Shown here: piece by piece, positions 27,993-35,859 of the stretch | Layout of the letters: each line of letters starts with the position of its first letter | Position numbering within the stretch: position 1 is the first letter of the stretch | Source of the DNA: Flavobacterium aquidurense | GTDB taxonomy: Bacteria > Bacteroidota > Bacteroidia > Flavobacteriales > Flavobacteriaceae | Reading direction: 5' to 3' | Length of the DNA: 64,000 nucleotides | Assembly: GCA_900107365.1 (NCBI GenBank) | Contig: FNPS01000006.1 | Coordinates: forward strand, 296,808-360,807 | Notes under the pieces: model-generated | The model's input: the letters and a program-made list of their open reading frames with translations, nothing else | Told to the model about the DNA's origin: nothing | Databases searched by the model: none | Translations under genes and position numbers: made by a program

Positions 27993-29228
27993 ATGATCTT
28001 TCGTTTTGTAATTCTTTGCGCTCTATTTTTATTTATTGAGTTCTATTCTTATCAGGCTTTTCGAACTTTAATCAAATTAAGATGGGTTTTGATAAGTTAT
28101 CAGGTTATAAGTTTACTTATTTTAATCTTTATAATTTATTCTTTCTCGCAAGTAGATCGTTCTGTTGGCCAAACCAAACAGTTTATGTTTACTACAGGTT
28201 TGATGCTATTGGTATATGTTCCAAAAATTGTAATGACACTTATTTTATTTGGTGAAGACATCTTTAGAGTGGGGGCAAGCATTTTAAATTACTTTATTTA
28301 CAATGCTCCAAGAAAAGAAATGATGCCGGACAGACGAAAGTTTGTAAGTCAAATCGCATTAGGTTTGGCTGCAATACCTTTTTTATCCTTAATATATGGA
28401 ATTTTCGAAGGGAAATATAATTTCAAAGTAATTAAACAAACAGTCTTTTTTCCTGATTTGCCAGATGCTTTTGATGGCTTTAGAATTACTCAGATTTCAG
28501 ATGTTCACAGTGGAAGTTTTGATAATCCGGAAAAGATAAATTATGCGATTGATCTGATCAATCAGCAAGAAGCAGATATGATTTTGTTTACGGGTGATAT
28601 TGTAAATACTCATGCAAAAGAAATGCATCCTTGGCTGGAAACTTTTAATCGTATTAAAGAGTATAAATACGGTAAGTTTTCTGTTTTAGGGAATCATGAT
28701 TATGGTGAATATGTTACCTGGCCTTCTGAGAAGCAAAAAAATGAAAATTTTCAGGAGATTAAGAAGCTTTATGGGCAAATAGGATTTAAATTAATGTTGA
28801 ATGAACATACTTATATTCAAAAAGGTGATGATAAAATTGCACTTATAGGAGTAGAAAATTGGGGTGTTAATTTTAAAAAAGCAGGCGATTTAAATAAAGC
28901 ATCACAAAATGTTCATCAGGATGATTTTAAAGTCTTAATGAGTCATGATCCAAGTCATTGGGAGGCTGAAATTAAAAACCATCCTAAAAACTTTCATTTA
29001 ACATTGGCAGGCCATACACACGGTATGCAATTTGGAATAGAAATTCCTGGTTATTTTAAATGGAGTCTTGCGCAATATATTTACAAACAGTGGGCAGGAT
29101 TATATGAAAACGTTGGCCGCTATGTTTACGTAAATCGTGGATTTGGTTTCCATGCATATCCAGGACGAGTTGGTATCATGCCTGAAATTACAGTCATTGA
29201 ACTAAAAAAAGGTAACAATGTGGCTTAA
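27993..29228 (+). CDS. Membrane-anchored metallophosphoesterase (YkuE-like)
   Basis: 411 residues. About three to four hydrophobic segments occupy residues 1-100. A cytoplasm-exiting segment with a twin-arginine-like motif follows (RRKFVSQIALG, R114-R115). The calcineurin-like domain runs from about 163: DVH (170-172), FTGDIVN, LGNHDYGEY, LMSHDP and AGHTHG, the full set of metal ligands. It probably hydrolyses a phosphoester at the membrane; the substrate is unknown. The thioredoxin-like gene follows after 70 bases with its own -7 box. Confidence 0.88.
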   Translation: MIFRFVILCALFLFIEFYSYQAFRTLIKLRWVLISYQVISLLILIFIIYSFSQVDRSVGQTKQFMFTTGLMLLVYVPKIVMTLILFGEDIFRVGASILNYFIYNAPRKEMMPDRRKFVSQIALGLAAIPFLSLIYGIFEGKYNFKVIKQTVFFPDLPDAFDGFRITQISDVHSGSFDNPEKINYAIDLINQQEADMILFTGDIVNTHAKEMHPWLETFNRIKEYKYGKFSVLGNHDYGEYVTWPSEKQKNENFQEIKKLYGQIGFKLMLNEHTYIQKGDDKIALIGVENWGVNFKKAGDLNKASQNVHQDDFKVLMSHDPSHWEAEIKNHPKNFHLTLAGHTHGMQFGIEIPGYFKWSLAQYIYKQWAGLYENVGRYVYVNRGFGFHAYPGRVGIMPEITVIELKKGNNVA

Positions 29229-29242
29229 TTCGTTAAAAATGC

Positions 29243-29250
29243 TACATTTG
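29243..29250 (+). promoter_or_regulatory. -7 box ahead of the thioredoxin-like gene
   Basis: TACATTTG fits TAnnTTTG, 48 bases before the ATG. No good -33 TTG. Confidence 0.45.
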
Positions 29251-29298
29251 TATTAATTATCTCTTTTTAATAGATTAAAAGAATTAAATTTTTGGTTT

Positions 29299-29601
29299 AT
29301 GTCAAAATTTGGAGAACTTATAAATGCCCAAGTTCCAGTGTTAATTGATTTTTACACAGATTGGAACGAATCTTCTGTATCAATGCATCCTGTTATTAAG
29401 GATGTAGCTGCTGCACTTGGCGATAAAGCCAAAGTAATTAAAATTGATGTAGATAAAAACCAGGAGCTTGCTGAAGCCTTGCGTATAAAGGGACTTCCTA
29501 CTTTAATGATTTATAAAGAAGGTCAAATGATCTGGAGGCAATCAGGAGAACTTGATGCAAATACTATTATCGGAATTGTTCAGGATCAATTCAATATCTA
29601 A
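29299..29601 (+). CDS. Thioredoxin-fold protein lacking active-site cysteines
   Basis: 100 residues with the thioredoxin pattern: VLIDFYTDW, KVIKIDVDKNQELAEALRIKGLPTLMIYKEG with the conserved cis-proline of GLPTL. The place where WCGPC should be reads WNESS (22-26), and there is no cysteine in the whole protein, so it cannot do dithiol exchange. It is more likely a binding or chaperone-like member of the fold. The gene is otherwise intact, with its own -7 box, so loss of cysteines looks functional rather than decay. Confidence 0.88.
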   Translation: MSKFGELINAQVPVLIDFYTDWNESSVSMHPVIKDVAAALGDKAKVIKIDVDKNQELAEALRIKGLPTLMIYKEGQMIWRQSGELDANTIIGIVQDQFNI

Positions 29602-29629
29602 TTAAAATTCCCTTTTGGTTGGTGTTGTT

Positions 29630-30268
29630 TTAATGAATAATATCAAACTTATATCCGTTTTCTTTTAAGAAGTGTAAAGTTTTAGGTAACGCGAATTTTA
29701 AATTATGCGATGCTTTTATACTGTCATGAAATACAATTACGCTTCCGGATTGTACATTCTTAGTTACGTTTTCAAGACATTTTTCCGGCGTAATGCTCTG
29801 ATCGAAATCGGCACTTAAAACATCCCACATTACTATCTTGTAGCCTAAATTTCGTAAAATTTTAGATTGTGCTTTTTTTATTTTCCCGTAAGGAGGGCGA
29901 AATAATAAGCCGTTCAGCCTCTTTTCATCAGATAAAATAGAAGCACAGTTCTTTACATTCTCAATGTAATCATTTGTTTGACTCTTCCATCCATTGATAT
30001 GGTTCATGGTGTGATTCCCAATAGAGTGCCCTTCTGCAATTAATCTTTCAAATAAAGAGGAATTTGCATGGATGTTTTTTCCAATACAAAAGAAGGTTGC
30101 TTTTGCATCAAATTTCTTTAATTCAGATAAAACCCAATCTGTAACTTCTGGTGTTGGGCCATCATCAAAAGTCAGGTATATTTTCTTTTCTTGATTTGGA
30201 ATATCCCAACAATACTTAGAGAACACCCTTTTTATAAATGAATTTGTTTTTACCCAATAAAAGCTCAT
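29630..30268 (-). CDS. Polysaccharide deacetylase (NodB domain)
   Basis: 212 residues of a carbohydrate esterase 4 domain: TFDDGP (33-38) with the catalytic and metal aspartates, metal-binding H86 and H90 in NHTMNH, RPPYG (124-128), WDVLSADFD, and VFHDS with the last motif histidine. These enzymes remove N-acetyl groups from peptidoglycan or exopolysaccharide. There is no clear signal peptide, so location is uncertain. Downstream of the DUF2723 gene but separated by a terminator. Confidence 0.92.
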   Translation of the reverse strand: MSFYWVKTNSFIKRVFSKYCWDIPNQEKKIYLTFDDGPTPEVTDWVLSELKKFDAKATFFCIGKNIHANSSLFERLIAEGHSIGNHTMNHINGWKSQTNDYIENVKNCASILSDEKRLNGLLFRPPYGKIKKAQSKILRNLGYKIVMWDVLSADFDQSITPEKCLENVTKNVQSGSVIVFHDSIKASHNLKFALPKTLHFLKENGYKFDIIH

Positions 30269-30300
30269 TGTGAGATGATTTAGAGATATGTAAAAATAAA

Positions 30301-30335
30301 AAATGCAGCGCTATTTAACTAGAAGCGCTGCATTT
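30301..30335 (-). terminator. Terminator after the DUF2723 gene
   Basis: 12-bp stem AAATGCAGCGCT/AGCGCTGCATTT, 11-base loop, T-run on the minus strand. Confidence 0.9.
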
Positions 30336-30363
30336 TTTTAATCAGTATATTTTCCGTATATTA

Positions 30364-33300
30364 TTATTCTTTTTCTCTACCAAAACGTTCGAAAACATTT
30401 ACATACGTATTGAAGGTAATTTTATGTTTTTCGTAGAATGCCTGGTCTTTGTTGTGCTTCATAACGTGTAAAAGGCTTCTGTAACGCTCAATATCAGTTA
30501 TAATATCCATTGCTAAGTCAGTTTGGTCGCCTGGAGTCAATGTTGCATAATAATTTAAGTTTTCTTTATATTTCTGAACTAATTTATTTAGCAAGTCATG
30601 TGCTTTTGCGGTCTCTCCAACTTTATAATATCCATTTGCAAATGGCTCTACAAGTGAATAGTATCCAAATTTATCCAAAGGTAATTTTGTCATTGCAAGG
30701 TTAATCACATTTTTGGCTTTGTCAATTTTGCCTTCTGCAATTAATTCATCACTTAAACGAGATAAATTAGTGCGGTATGTAATACTGTTTCTTCTTGTTT
30801 CAGGATCGTGGTAGATTTTATCGCTATCACTATTACCCCAATCCCATTTCATTACAATATTATACATTTTATCTGCATCAATTTGCCCCATATCCATTGG
30901 TCCGCCATCTTTTGAAGGAACATTTCTAATTGGAACCAGTTTATAAACCATTCCATCTAATTGAAGGTAGTCTTTTAACCATAAATAATCTTCATCGTCA
31001 AAAGCGCCACCACTAAAGTAAATTGGTCTTTTCCAGTTGTTATTTGCTAAAATATCAAGCATCATCAGGCGATTTTTGTAAATCGCACTTCCTTTAATAT
31101 CGATATCCATATAGGGAACGATAGAATCATTGTATCTTGGATTTACAACTTTATTCCTGATGATAAGATCTTTATCAACGGGAACCCTAATTTTATTAGT
31201 TGGATAAAAATGAATCGTTTGTCCGTTTTGTAAACCAACAGTCGATTTTGGATTTTTAATAAAACTAATAAAGTCATTGATGTTCCAACGGGTATCAATT
31301 TTTTGAATATATGCCACGTAATCTAATTTATCTCCTACATATTCGCCATGAGTGAATGATATTGGTAATGGATCAGATTCGTATGATTTGGCTTTCATTT
31401 GATCAATATACCAATCTGTCATAAACAGACTAGTATTTACGATTTTTACATCTGTTCTAATGCCTTCAATTTCCTGGGCATACCATAATGGGAAGGTGTC
31501 ATTGTCGCCAATGGTAAATAGAATAGCGTTTTTATCGCAAGAGTTCAAATAAGCTTTTGCCATTGCAACTGCAGTATATCTGTTTGATCTGTCATGATCA
31601 TCCCAGTTTTGAGAAGCCATTAAAACAGGTGCAGCTAGTAAACTTGCTGCGATAATAACCGGACCTGCGATTTTAGGTGCAATGTATTTCTGGATGCTCT
31701 CGTACAAGGAATAGACACCAAAACCTATCCAGATGGCGAAGACATAAAAGGACCCTACAAGTGCATAATCTCTTTCACGAGGTTCAAAAGGTCTTTCGTT
31801 CAAATAGATTTTCAGTGCGATACCAGTAAATAAAAACAACGCTAAAAGCACGTAAAAGCTTTTAAGGTCTTTATTGGCATGATACATTATTCCGATAAGG
31901 CCTAAGATAAAAGGAAGGAAAAAGTAAACATTTCTTCCTTTGTTGTTTAAAACGTCTGAAGGTAAATTATCCTGAGAACCTAAATGTAATGAATCAAGAG
32001 CTTTGATTCCGCTAATCCAGTTTCCGTCAAGATTATCATATTTGCCTTGCTCATCACTTTGGCGTCCTACGAAATTCCACATTAAATATCTCCAGTACAT
32101 GTATCCAAATTGATATTCAAACATGAAACTGAAGTTGTCCGCAGTTGAAGGTTTTTCTATGATTAAATAAGCTTTGTAACTATTTAGAAACTTAACATAA
32201 CCTTCATTGTCAATTTGTTTTTGAGCATAAGCTTTTCTGAATTCAGAAACTGTTTTTTCAACTTCGTTTCTTAATTGTGCAGTAGCTTTACTGTACTCTT
32301 CTTCACTCAATTGACTGGCGTCAATTCCGTATTTAGCTAAATCATCTTCATAAGGATAATTAGGGTTAATTTTAAATGCAGGAGGATTGGTGAAGCTGAT
32401 GTAGTTTTGAATGTGCCCAGTTTCAGTACTCCACATTCTTGGCAGAATCGTTTTTTGATTGTCATCACTGTTCTGATCTGCGTTTTTATAATTGTTGGTA
32501 ATGATGTATTTACCAGTTTTATAATCTCTTTCGTAGTTTGGTTTTTTATCCAGGTAGGGCGTTTTTTCGTCCAATCCAGAGAAAACTTCAGTATATTGAG
32601 GGCCATAAAATAAAGGGTTGACACCGTATTGCTCACGATTGTAATACGCTAAAACCTCAGTTGCATCAGAGGGTTTGTTTTCATTTATTACCGTATTGGC
32701 ATTTGCACGTACAGGTAGCATTATCCAGGTAGAGAAACCAATTAGAATAAATAAAACACAAAGTATAATAGTGTTGTAAAAAATCAATCCTTTTTGCTTT
32801 GTATACTTTAATCCAAAATAGAAGAAAGCAATAAAAAGCAACGCTACAAAAATAGTTCCTGAGTTAAAAGGAAGCCCCATGCTGTTTACCATGAAAACTT
32901 CAGTTTTACCAAAGAAAGCCATGGTTAGTGGTAAAAGTAATTTGAAAATGAATAATAAAATTGCAATTACTACGGCATTTGCAATAATGAAATTTTTGAT
33001 TGTAACTTTTTCGTAATGTTTAAAGTAATATAGAAAACCAATTGCAGGGATTGTCAATAAAGCCATAAAGTGAACGCCAAACGAAAGTCCAACAACAAGT
33101 GAGATAATTAATAACCATTTGTTGCCTTTAGGTTTGTCCATGTCTTGTTCCCAACGAAGACCAAGCCAGAAAAGCAATGCAATTAACAACGAAGCCATTG
33201 CATAAACTTCTGCTTCAACAGCGTTAAACCAGAAACTATCAGAGAAAGTATAGGCAAGTGCTCCAACAAATGAGCTTCCTAAGATGACAATTGAATTGTT

Positions 33301-33645
33301 TTGATCGATTTCTGCAAAACGAGCTACAATTTTTTTCAAAATCATAGACGACGACCAAAACATAAATAAAATAGTAAAGGCACTAGAAAAGACAGACATC
33401 ATATTTACCATCACCGCTACATGTTGATTATCTATAGCAAACATGGCGAAAAAAGCGCCCATCATTTGGAATAAAGGTGCTCCCGGAGGGTGGCCAACTT
33501 CTAGTTTGGCAGCTGTGGCAATGTATTCGCCACAATCCCAGAAGCTCATGGTAGGTTCGACAGTTAGTGTGTAAGTAGTTAAAGCGATTGCAAATGCAAA
33601 CCAACCAATAATTGTATTCCATTTATTGAAATTGAATTGTGCCAT
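30364..33645 (-). CDS. DUF2723-family integral membrane protein
   Basis: 1093 residues. The N-terminus (WNTIIGWFAFAIALTTYTLTVEPTMSFWDCGEYIATAAKLEVGHPPGAP) is characteristic of DUF2723, a Bacteroidetes family resembling protein O-mannosyltransferases (GT-C fold): the WDCGE and HPPGAP region sits in the first loop. About a dozen transmembrane segments follow up to residue 680, then a soluble C-terminal part with TPR-like helices (LIAEGKIDKAKNVINLAM). Probably a glycosyltransferase acting across the inner membrane; donor and target are unknown. Own transcription unit ending at 30301. Confidence 0.85.
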   Translation of the reverse strand: MAQFNFNKWNTIIGWFAFAIALTTYTLTVEPTMSFWDCGEYIATAAKLEVGHPPGAPLFQMMGAFFAMFAIDNQHVAVMVNMMSVFSSAFTILFMFWSSSMILKKIVARFAEIDQNNSIVILGSSFVGALAYTFSDSFWFNAVEAEVYAMASLLIALLFWLGLRWEQDMDKPKGNKWLLIISLVVGLSFGVHFMALLTIPAIGFLYYFKHYEKVTIKNFIIANAVVIAILLFIFKLLLPLTMAFFGKTEVFMVNSMGLPFNSGTIFVALLFIAFFYFGLKYTKQKGLIFYNTIILCVLFILIGFSTWIMLPVRANANTVINENKPSDATEVLAYYNREQYGVNPLFYGPQYTEVFSGLDEKTPYLDKKPNYERDYKTGKYIITNNYKNADQNSDDNQKTILPRMWSTETGHIQNYISFTNPPAFKINPNYPYEDDLAKYGIDASQLSEEEYSKATAQLRNEVEKTVSEFRKAYAQKQIDNEGYVKFLNSYKAYLIIEKPSTADNFSFMFEYQFGYMYWRYLMWNFVGRQSDEQGKYDNLDGNWISGIKALDSLHLGSQDNLPSDVLNNKGRNVYFFLPFILGLIGIMYHANKDLKSFYVLLALFLFTGIALKIYLNERPFEPRERDYALVGSFYVFAIWIGFGVYSLYESIQKYIAPKIAGPVIIAASLLAAPVLMASQNWDDHDRSNRYTAVAMAKAYLNSCDKNAILFTIGDNDTFPLWYAQEIEGIRTDVKIVNTSLFMTDWYIDQMKAKSYESDPLPISFTHGEYVGDKLDYVAYIQKIDTRWNINDFISFIKNPKSTVGLQNGQTIHFYPTNKIRVPVDKDLIIRNKVVNPRYNDSIVPYMDIDIKGSAIYKNRLMMLDILANNNWKRPIYFSGGAFDDEDYLWLKDYLQLDGMVYKLVPIRNVPSKDGGPMDMGQIDADKMYNIVMKWDWGNSDSDKIYHDPETRRNSITYRTNLSRLSDELIAEGKIDKAKNVINLAMTKLPLDKFGYYSLVEPFANGYYKVGETAKAHDLLNKLVQKYKENLNYYATLTPGDQTDLAMDIITDIERYRSLLHVMKHNKDQAFYEKHKITFNTYVNVFERFGREKE

Positions 33646-33791
33646 ATTTAGGTGTTAAAATTTTGTATGTTTTCTATTCTACAAAGAAAATGTTTTTTTG
33701 TGTAAAGAAACGAGCATTAACATAAAATTCTATAAAACTATTTAATTAAAGTAATGTATTGTTTGTGAAATACTTGTGAAATTATTATGAG

Positions 33792-33837
33792 TTTTTGCGA
33801 AAAAAAAACGAGTAAAAAACATTTTTTTTCGCAAAAA
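33792..33837. repeat. 16-bp A/T-rich inverted repeat upstream of tRNA-Gln 1
   Basis: TTTTTGCGAAAAAAAA (33792-33807) is the exact reverse complement of 33822-33837, with a 14-base loop. It ends three bases before the tRNA promoter -33 element. No gene needing a terminator reads into it from the left on the plus strand. Confidence 0.6.
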
Positions 33838-33840
33838 AGT

Positions 33841-33870
33841 TTGCGTAAACTAAAAAAAGCTTTAAATTTG
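33841..33870 (+). promoter_or_regulatory. Promoter of tRNA-Gln 1
   Basis: TTG (33841-33843), 19 bases, TAAATTTG (33863-33870): an exact fit to the Bacteroidetes consensus. Nearly identical to 34179-34208. Confidence 0.8.
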
Positions 33871-33890
33871 CACTCGCTTAACAGCATTGC

Positions 33891-33961
33891 TGGTCTATGG
33901 TGTAATGGTAACACAACTGTTTTTGGTGCAGTCTTTCAAGGTTCGAGTCCTTGTAGACCAA
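33891..33961 (+). tRNA. tRNA-Gln (anticodon TTG), copy 1
   Basis: 71 bases. Acceptor TGGTCTA/TAGACCA, anticodon stem ACTGT/GCAGT with loop TTTTGGT and anticodon TTG (33923-33925), T stem CAAGG/CCTTG with loop TTCGAGT, discriminator A. CCA is not encoded. Confidence 0.95.
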
Positions 33962-33964
33962 CAT

Positions 33965-33990
33965 AAAGCCTCTCAATTGAGAGGCTTTTT
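33965..33990 (+). terminator. Terminator of tRNA-Gln 1
   Basis: GCCTCTC-AATT-GAGAGGC flanked by AAA and a T-run, directly after the tRNA. Confidence 0.88.
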
Positions 33991-34178
33991 TTATGCCCTG
34001 TTTTTTCGGGTAATTTCAAAATTTATGATCTGAAATAAAGTGGAAAAGATTGGTGGTTGGCTAAAGAAAAAAGTAGTATGAAAACCTGTATGGGTTGCTA
34101 GAGAAAAAAAATAAAAGTGAGAAAGAGCTTGAGAGGCAGTGTTTTATTAATGTTTGTTAATGCTTCTGTTTAAAAAGT

Positions 34179-34208
34179 TTGCATAAACTAAAAAAAGCTT
34201 TAAATTTG
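34179..34208 (+). promoter_or_regulatory. Promoter of tRNA-Gln 2
   Basis: TTG (34179-34181), 19 bases, TAAATTTG (34201-34208); copy of the promoter at 33841. Confidence 0.8.
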
Positions 34209-34228
34209 CACTCGCTTAACAGCATTGC

Positions 34229-34299
34229 TGGTCTATGGTGTAATGGTAACACAACTGTTTTTGGTGCAGTCTTTCTAGGTTCGAGTCCTAGTAGACCAA
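34229..34299 (+). tRNA. tRNA-Gln (anticodon TTG), copy 2
   Basis: 71 bases, identical to copy 1 except for one base pair of the T stem, which is CTAGG/CCTAG instead of CAAGG/CCTTG, a compensated A-T to T-A change. Same promoter and terminator layout. Confidence 0.95.
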
Positions 34300-34308
34300 C
34301 GTAAAAAA

Positions 34309-34333
34309 GCCTCTCATTCGAGAGGCTTTTTTT
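34309..34333 (+). terminator. Terminator of tRNA-Gln 2
   Basis: GCCTCTC-ATTC-GAGAGGC followed by seven T's. The loop differs from copy 1, the stem does not. Confidence 0.88.
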
Positions 34334-34379
34334 ATGCAAAAAAAAATATTTTTGTAATTTTAAGTGATGAAAATCTAAT

Positions 34380-35204
34380 TTAGATTTTTAACGTTATAAC
34401 GGGTCTTACGGCGTGGTTTACTAAGCCTTCGCTAATACTGCCGTTGAAAAAGTGTGCGAAGCCAGTTCTTCCATGGGTGCACATTCCAATAATATCTGCG
34501 TTTATACTATTGGCAAAATTGATAATTCCTTTTTCAATATTTGTATCGTTGTAAATTTGAGTTGTGTAATTAGTGATGTTGAATTCGGTTACGAAATCTT
34601 TCATTGCTTTTTCAATAACATGCGTTGGTTTGAAGCTGTTTGGTGTGCAAATCGTAACAAGATGTATTTTTGATTCAAAGAATTTGGTGAAATTTAGTAG
34701 TTTTTCGAATGGTTTTTTTGTTTCTGCAGAAAAATCAGAGGCAAAAACAATGTTGCTTCCATTAAAGTTAGAAATATCTTTTTTAATAACTAAAACCGGG
34801 ATTTCTGAATTCCGAACGACTTTTTCAGTATTAGAGCCAATTAGTAATTCTTCAACACCAGAAGAGCCATGTGATCCCATGATTATTAAGTCAACATCAT
34901 AATCTTTACTCACTTGTGTGATTCCGTGAATTGGTTTGTCCATTTTCACAATTTCAGTAATAGGAATTCCGTCCAGATAGGGTCTTGACGAGATTTCGTC
35001 GAGCATTTCGTTTGCTTTTTTCATAAAAAGAATGGTTTCCGGAATACTTGCGCCGCCTAAAATGGCATCATTCATTTGGTGGGGTAATTCAAGCATGTGT
35101 AGAACGATGATTTCTGAATCGTTTTTTTTGGCAATTTGGGCAGCAACTTTTAGGGCATCTTCTGCATGTTCTGAAAAGTCAGTAGGGACTAAAATTCGTT
35201 TCAT
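34380..35204 (-). CDS. Tandem universal stress protein (UspA family)
   Basis: 274 residues made of two Usp domains. The first starts KRILVPTDFSEHAEDALKVA and has the nucleotide-binding GSHGSSGVEELLIGSNTEKVV followed by SEIPVLVI; the second starts IVFASDFSAETKKPF and ends MCTHGRTGFAHFFNGSISEGLVNHA and PVITL. Both keep the G-x2-G-x9-G-type ATP motif only approximately. Cytoplasmic stress or survival role expected. It is a single gene between the tRNA-Gln pair and the divergent rimP operon. Confidence 0.92.
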   Translation of the reverse strand: MKRILVPTDFSEHAEDALKVAAQIAKKNDSEIIVLHMLELPHQMNDAILGGASIPETILFMKKANEMLDEISSRPYLDGIPITEIVKMDKPIHGITQVSKDYDVDLIIMGSHGSSGVEELLIGSNTEKVVRNSEIPVLVIKKDISNFNGSNIVFASDFSAETKKPFEKLLNFTKFFESKIHLVTICTPNSFKPTHVIEKAMKDFVTEFNITNYTTQIYNDTNIEKGIINFANSINADIIGMCTHGRTGFAHFFNGSISEGLVNHAVRPVITLKI

Positions 35205-35291
35205 AATTTTTTGAGGTTAAATTATTTGAATAATCCGTGATTTTAATGCTTCTATAAAGATAAGAAATATTTTTAGAGCAATCAATTTATT

Positions 35292-35319
35292 TTGATTTAT
35301 AAAAAAAACACTATATTTG
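35292..35319 (+). promoter_or_regulatory. Promoter of rimP-nusA-infB
   Basis: TTG (35292-35294), 17 bases, TATATTTG (35312-35319). Predicted start near 35325, about 20-25 bases before the leader hairpin. Confidence 0.7.
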
Positions 35320-35347
35320 CACCGTTATTTATTAAAATCTAAATAAT

Positions 35348-35373
35348 GAGGGGACTAAGTGTCCCCTCTTTTT
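35348..35373 (+). terminator. Leader hairpin with T-run (possible attenuator) before rimP
   Basis: Perfect 8-bp stem GAGGGGAC/GTCCCCTC with loop TAAGT followed by five T's, between the promoter and the rimP ATG (35382). It has the form of an intrinsic terminator inside the leader of an operon that encodes the termination factor NusA. Confidence 0.65.
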
Positions 35374-35381
35374 ATAAAATT

Positions 35382-35846
35382 ATGACATTTAAAGAAAAAG
35401 TAAACGGATTAATTGCAGAAGCTCTTCTGGAAAAGCCTTCAGTCTTTTTGATTGATTTATCTATTTCAGATTCTTTCAAAATTAGTGTTGGTTTAGACGG
35501 AGATAATGGAGTGGCGCTACAGGATTGCATTGATATCAGTCGTGCAGTCGAGAATAATCTGGATCGTGAAGAACAGGATTTTTCGCTTGAAGTAGCATCG
35601 GTTGGAGTAGGATCTCCTCTGAAATTCACAAGACAGTACATCAAAAATATTGGTAGAACATTGATTGTTACTACAAATGCTGAAAAAATTGAAGCAGAAT
35701 TAGTAGAAGCTAACGATGTTTTTATAATTTTGTCTTGGAAAGCAAGAGAACCGAAAAAAGTAGGAAAAGGAAAAGAAACAGTTCAAAAAGAGCAACAAAT
35801 ACCTTATACAGAAATTAAAGAGGCAATTGTTACAGTAACATTTTAA
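35382..35846 (+). CDS. rimP: Ribosome maturation factor RimP
   Basis: 154 residues, the usual length, with the [27 protein letters not shown] region and [12 protein letters not shown]. Needed for late 30S assembly. An in-frame ATG at 35346 would add 12 residues but its codons lie in the GC-rich leader hairpin, so 35382 is chosen ([11 protein letters not shown]). It is the first gene of rimP-nusA-infB, with 13 bases to nusA. Confidence 0.92.
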   Translation: MTFKEKVNGLIAEALLEKPSVFLIDLSISDSFKISVGLDGDNGVALQDCIDISRAVENNLDREEQDFSLEVASVGVGSPLKFTRQYIKNIGRTLIVTTNAEKIEAELVEANDVFIILSWKAREPKKVGKGKETVQKEQQIPYTEIKEAIVTVTF

Positions 35847-35859
35847 TTAAAGAATTCGC

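Noticed and set aside
33891..34299. tRNA-Gln pair as an attachment site of an integrated element
   Set aside because: There is no integrase or accessory gene between or beside the copies; both are full tRNA units with promoter and terminator, so plain duplication is enough.
34157..34339. 60-residue minus-strand frame across tRNA-Gln 2
   Set aside because: It is antisense to the tRNA and its terminator; such frames recur over tRNA genes and have no support.
35346..35381. Earlier ATG for rimP at 35346
   Set aside because: The added codons lie in the leader hairpin with T-run; the next ATG gives a typical RimP N-terminus.
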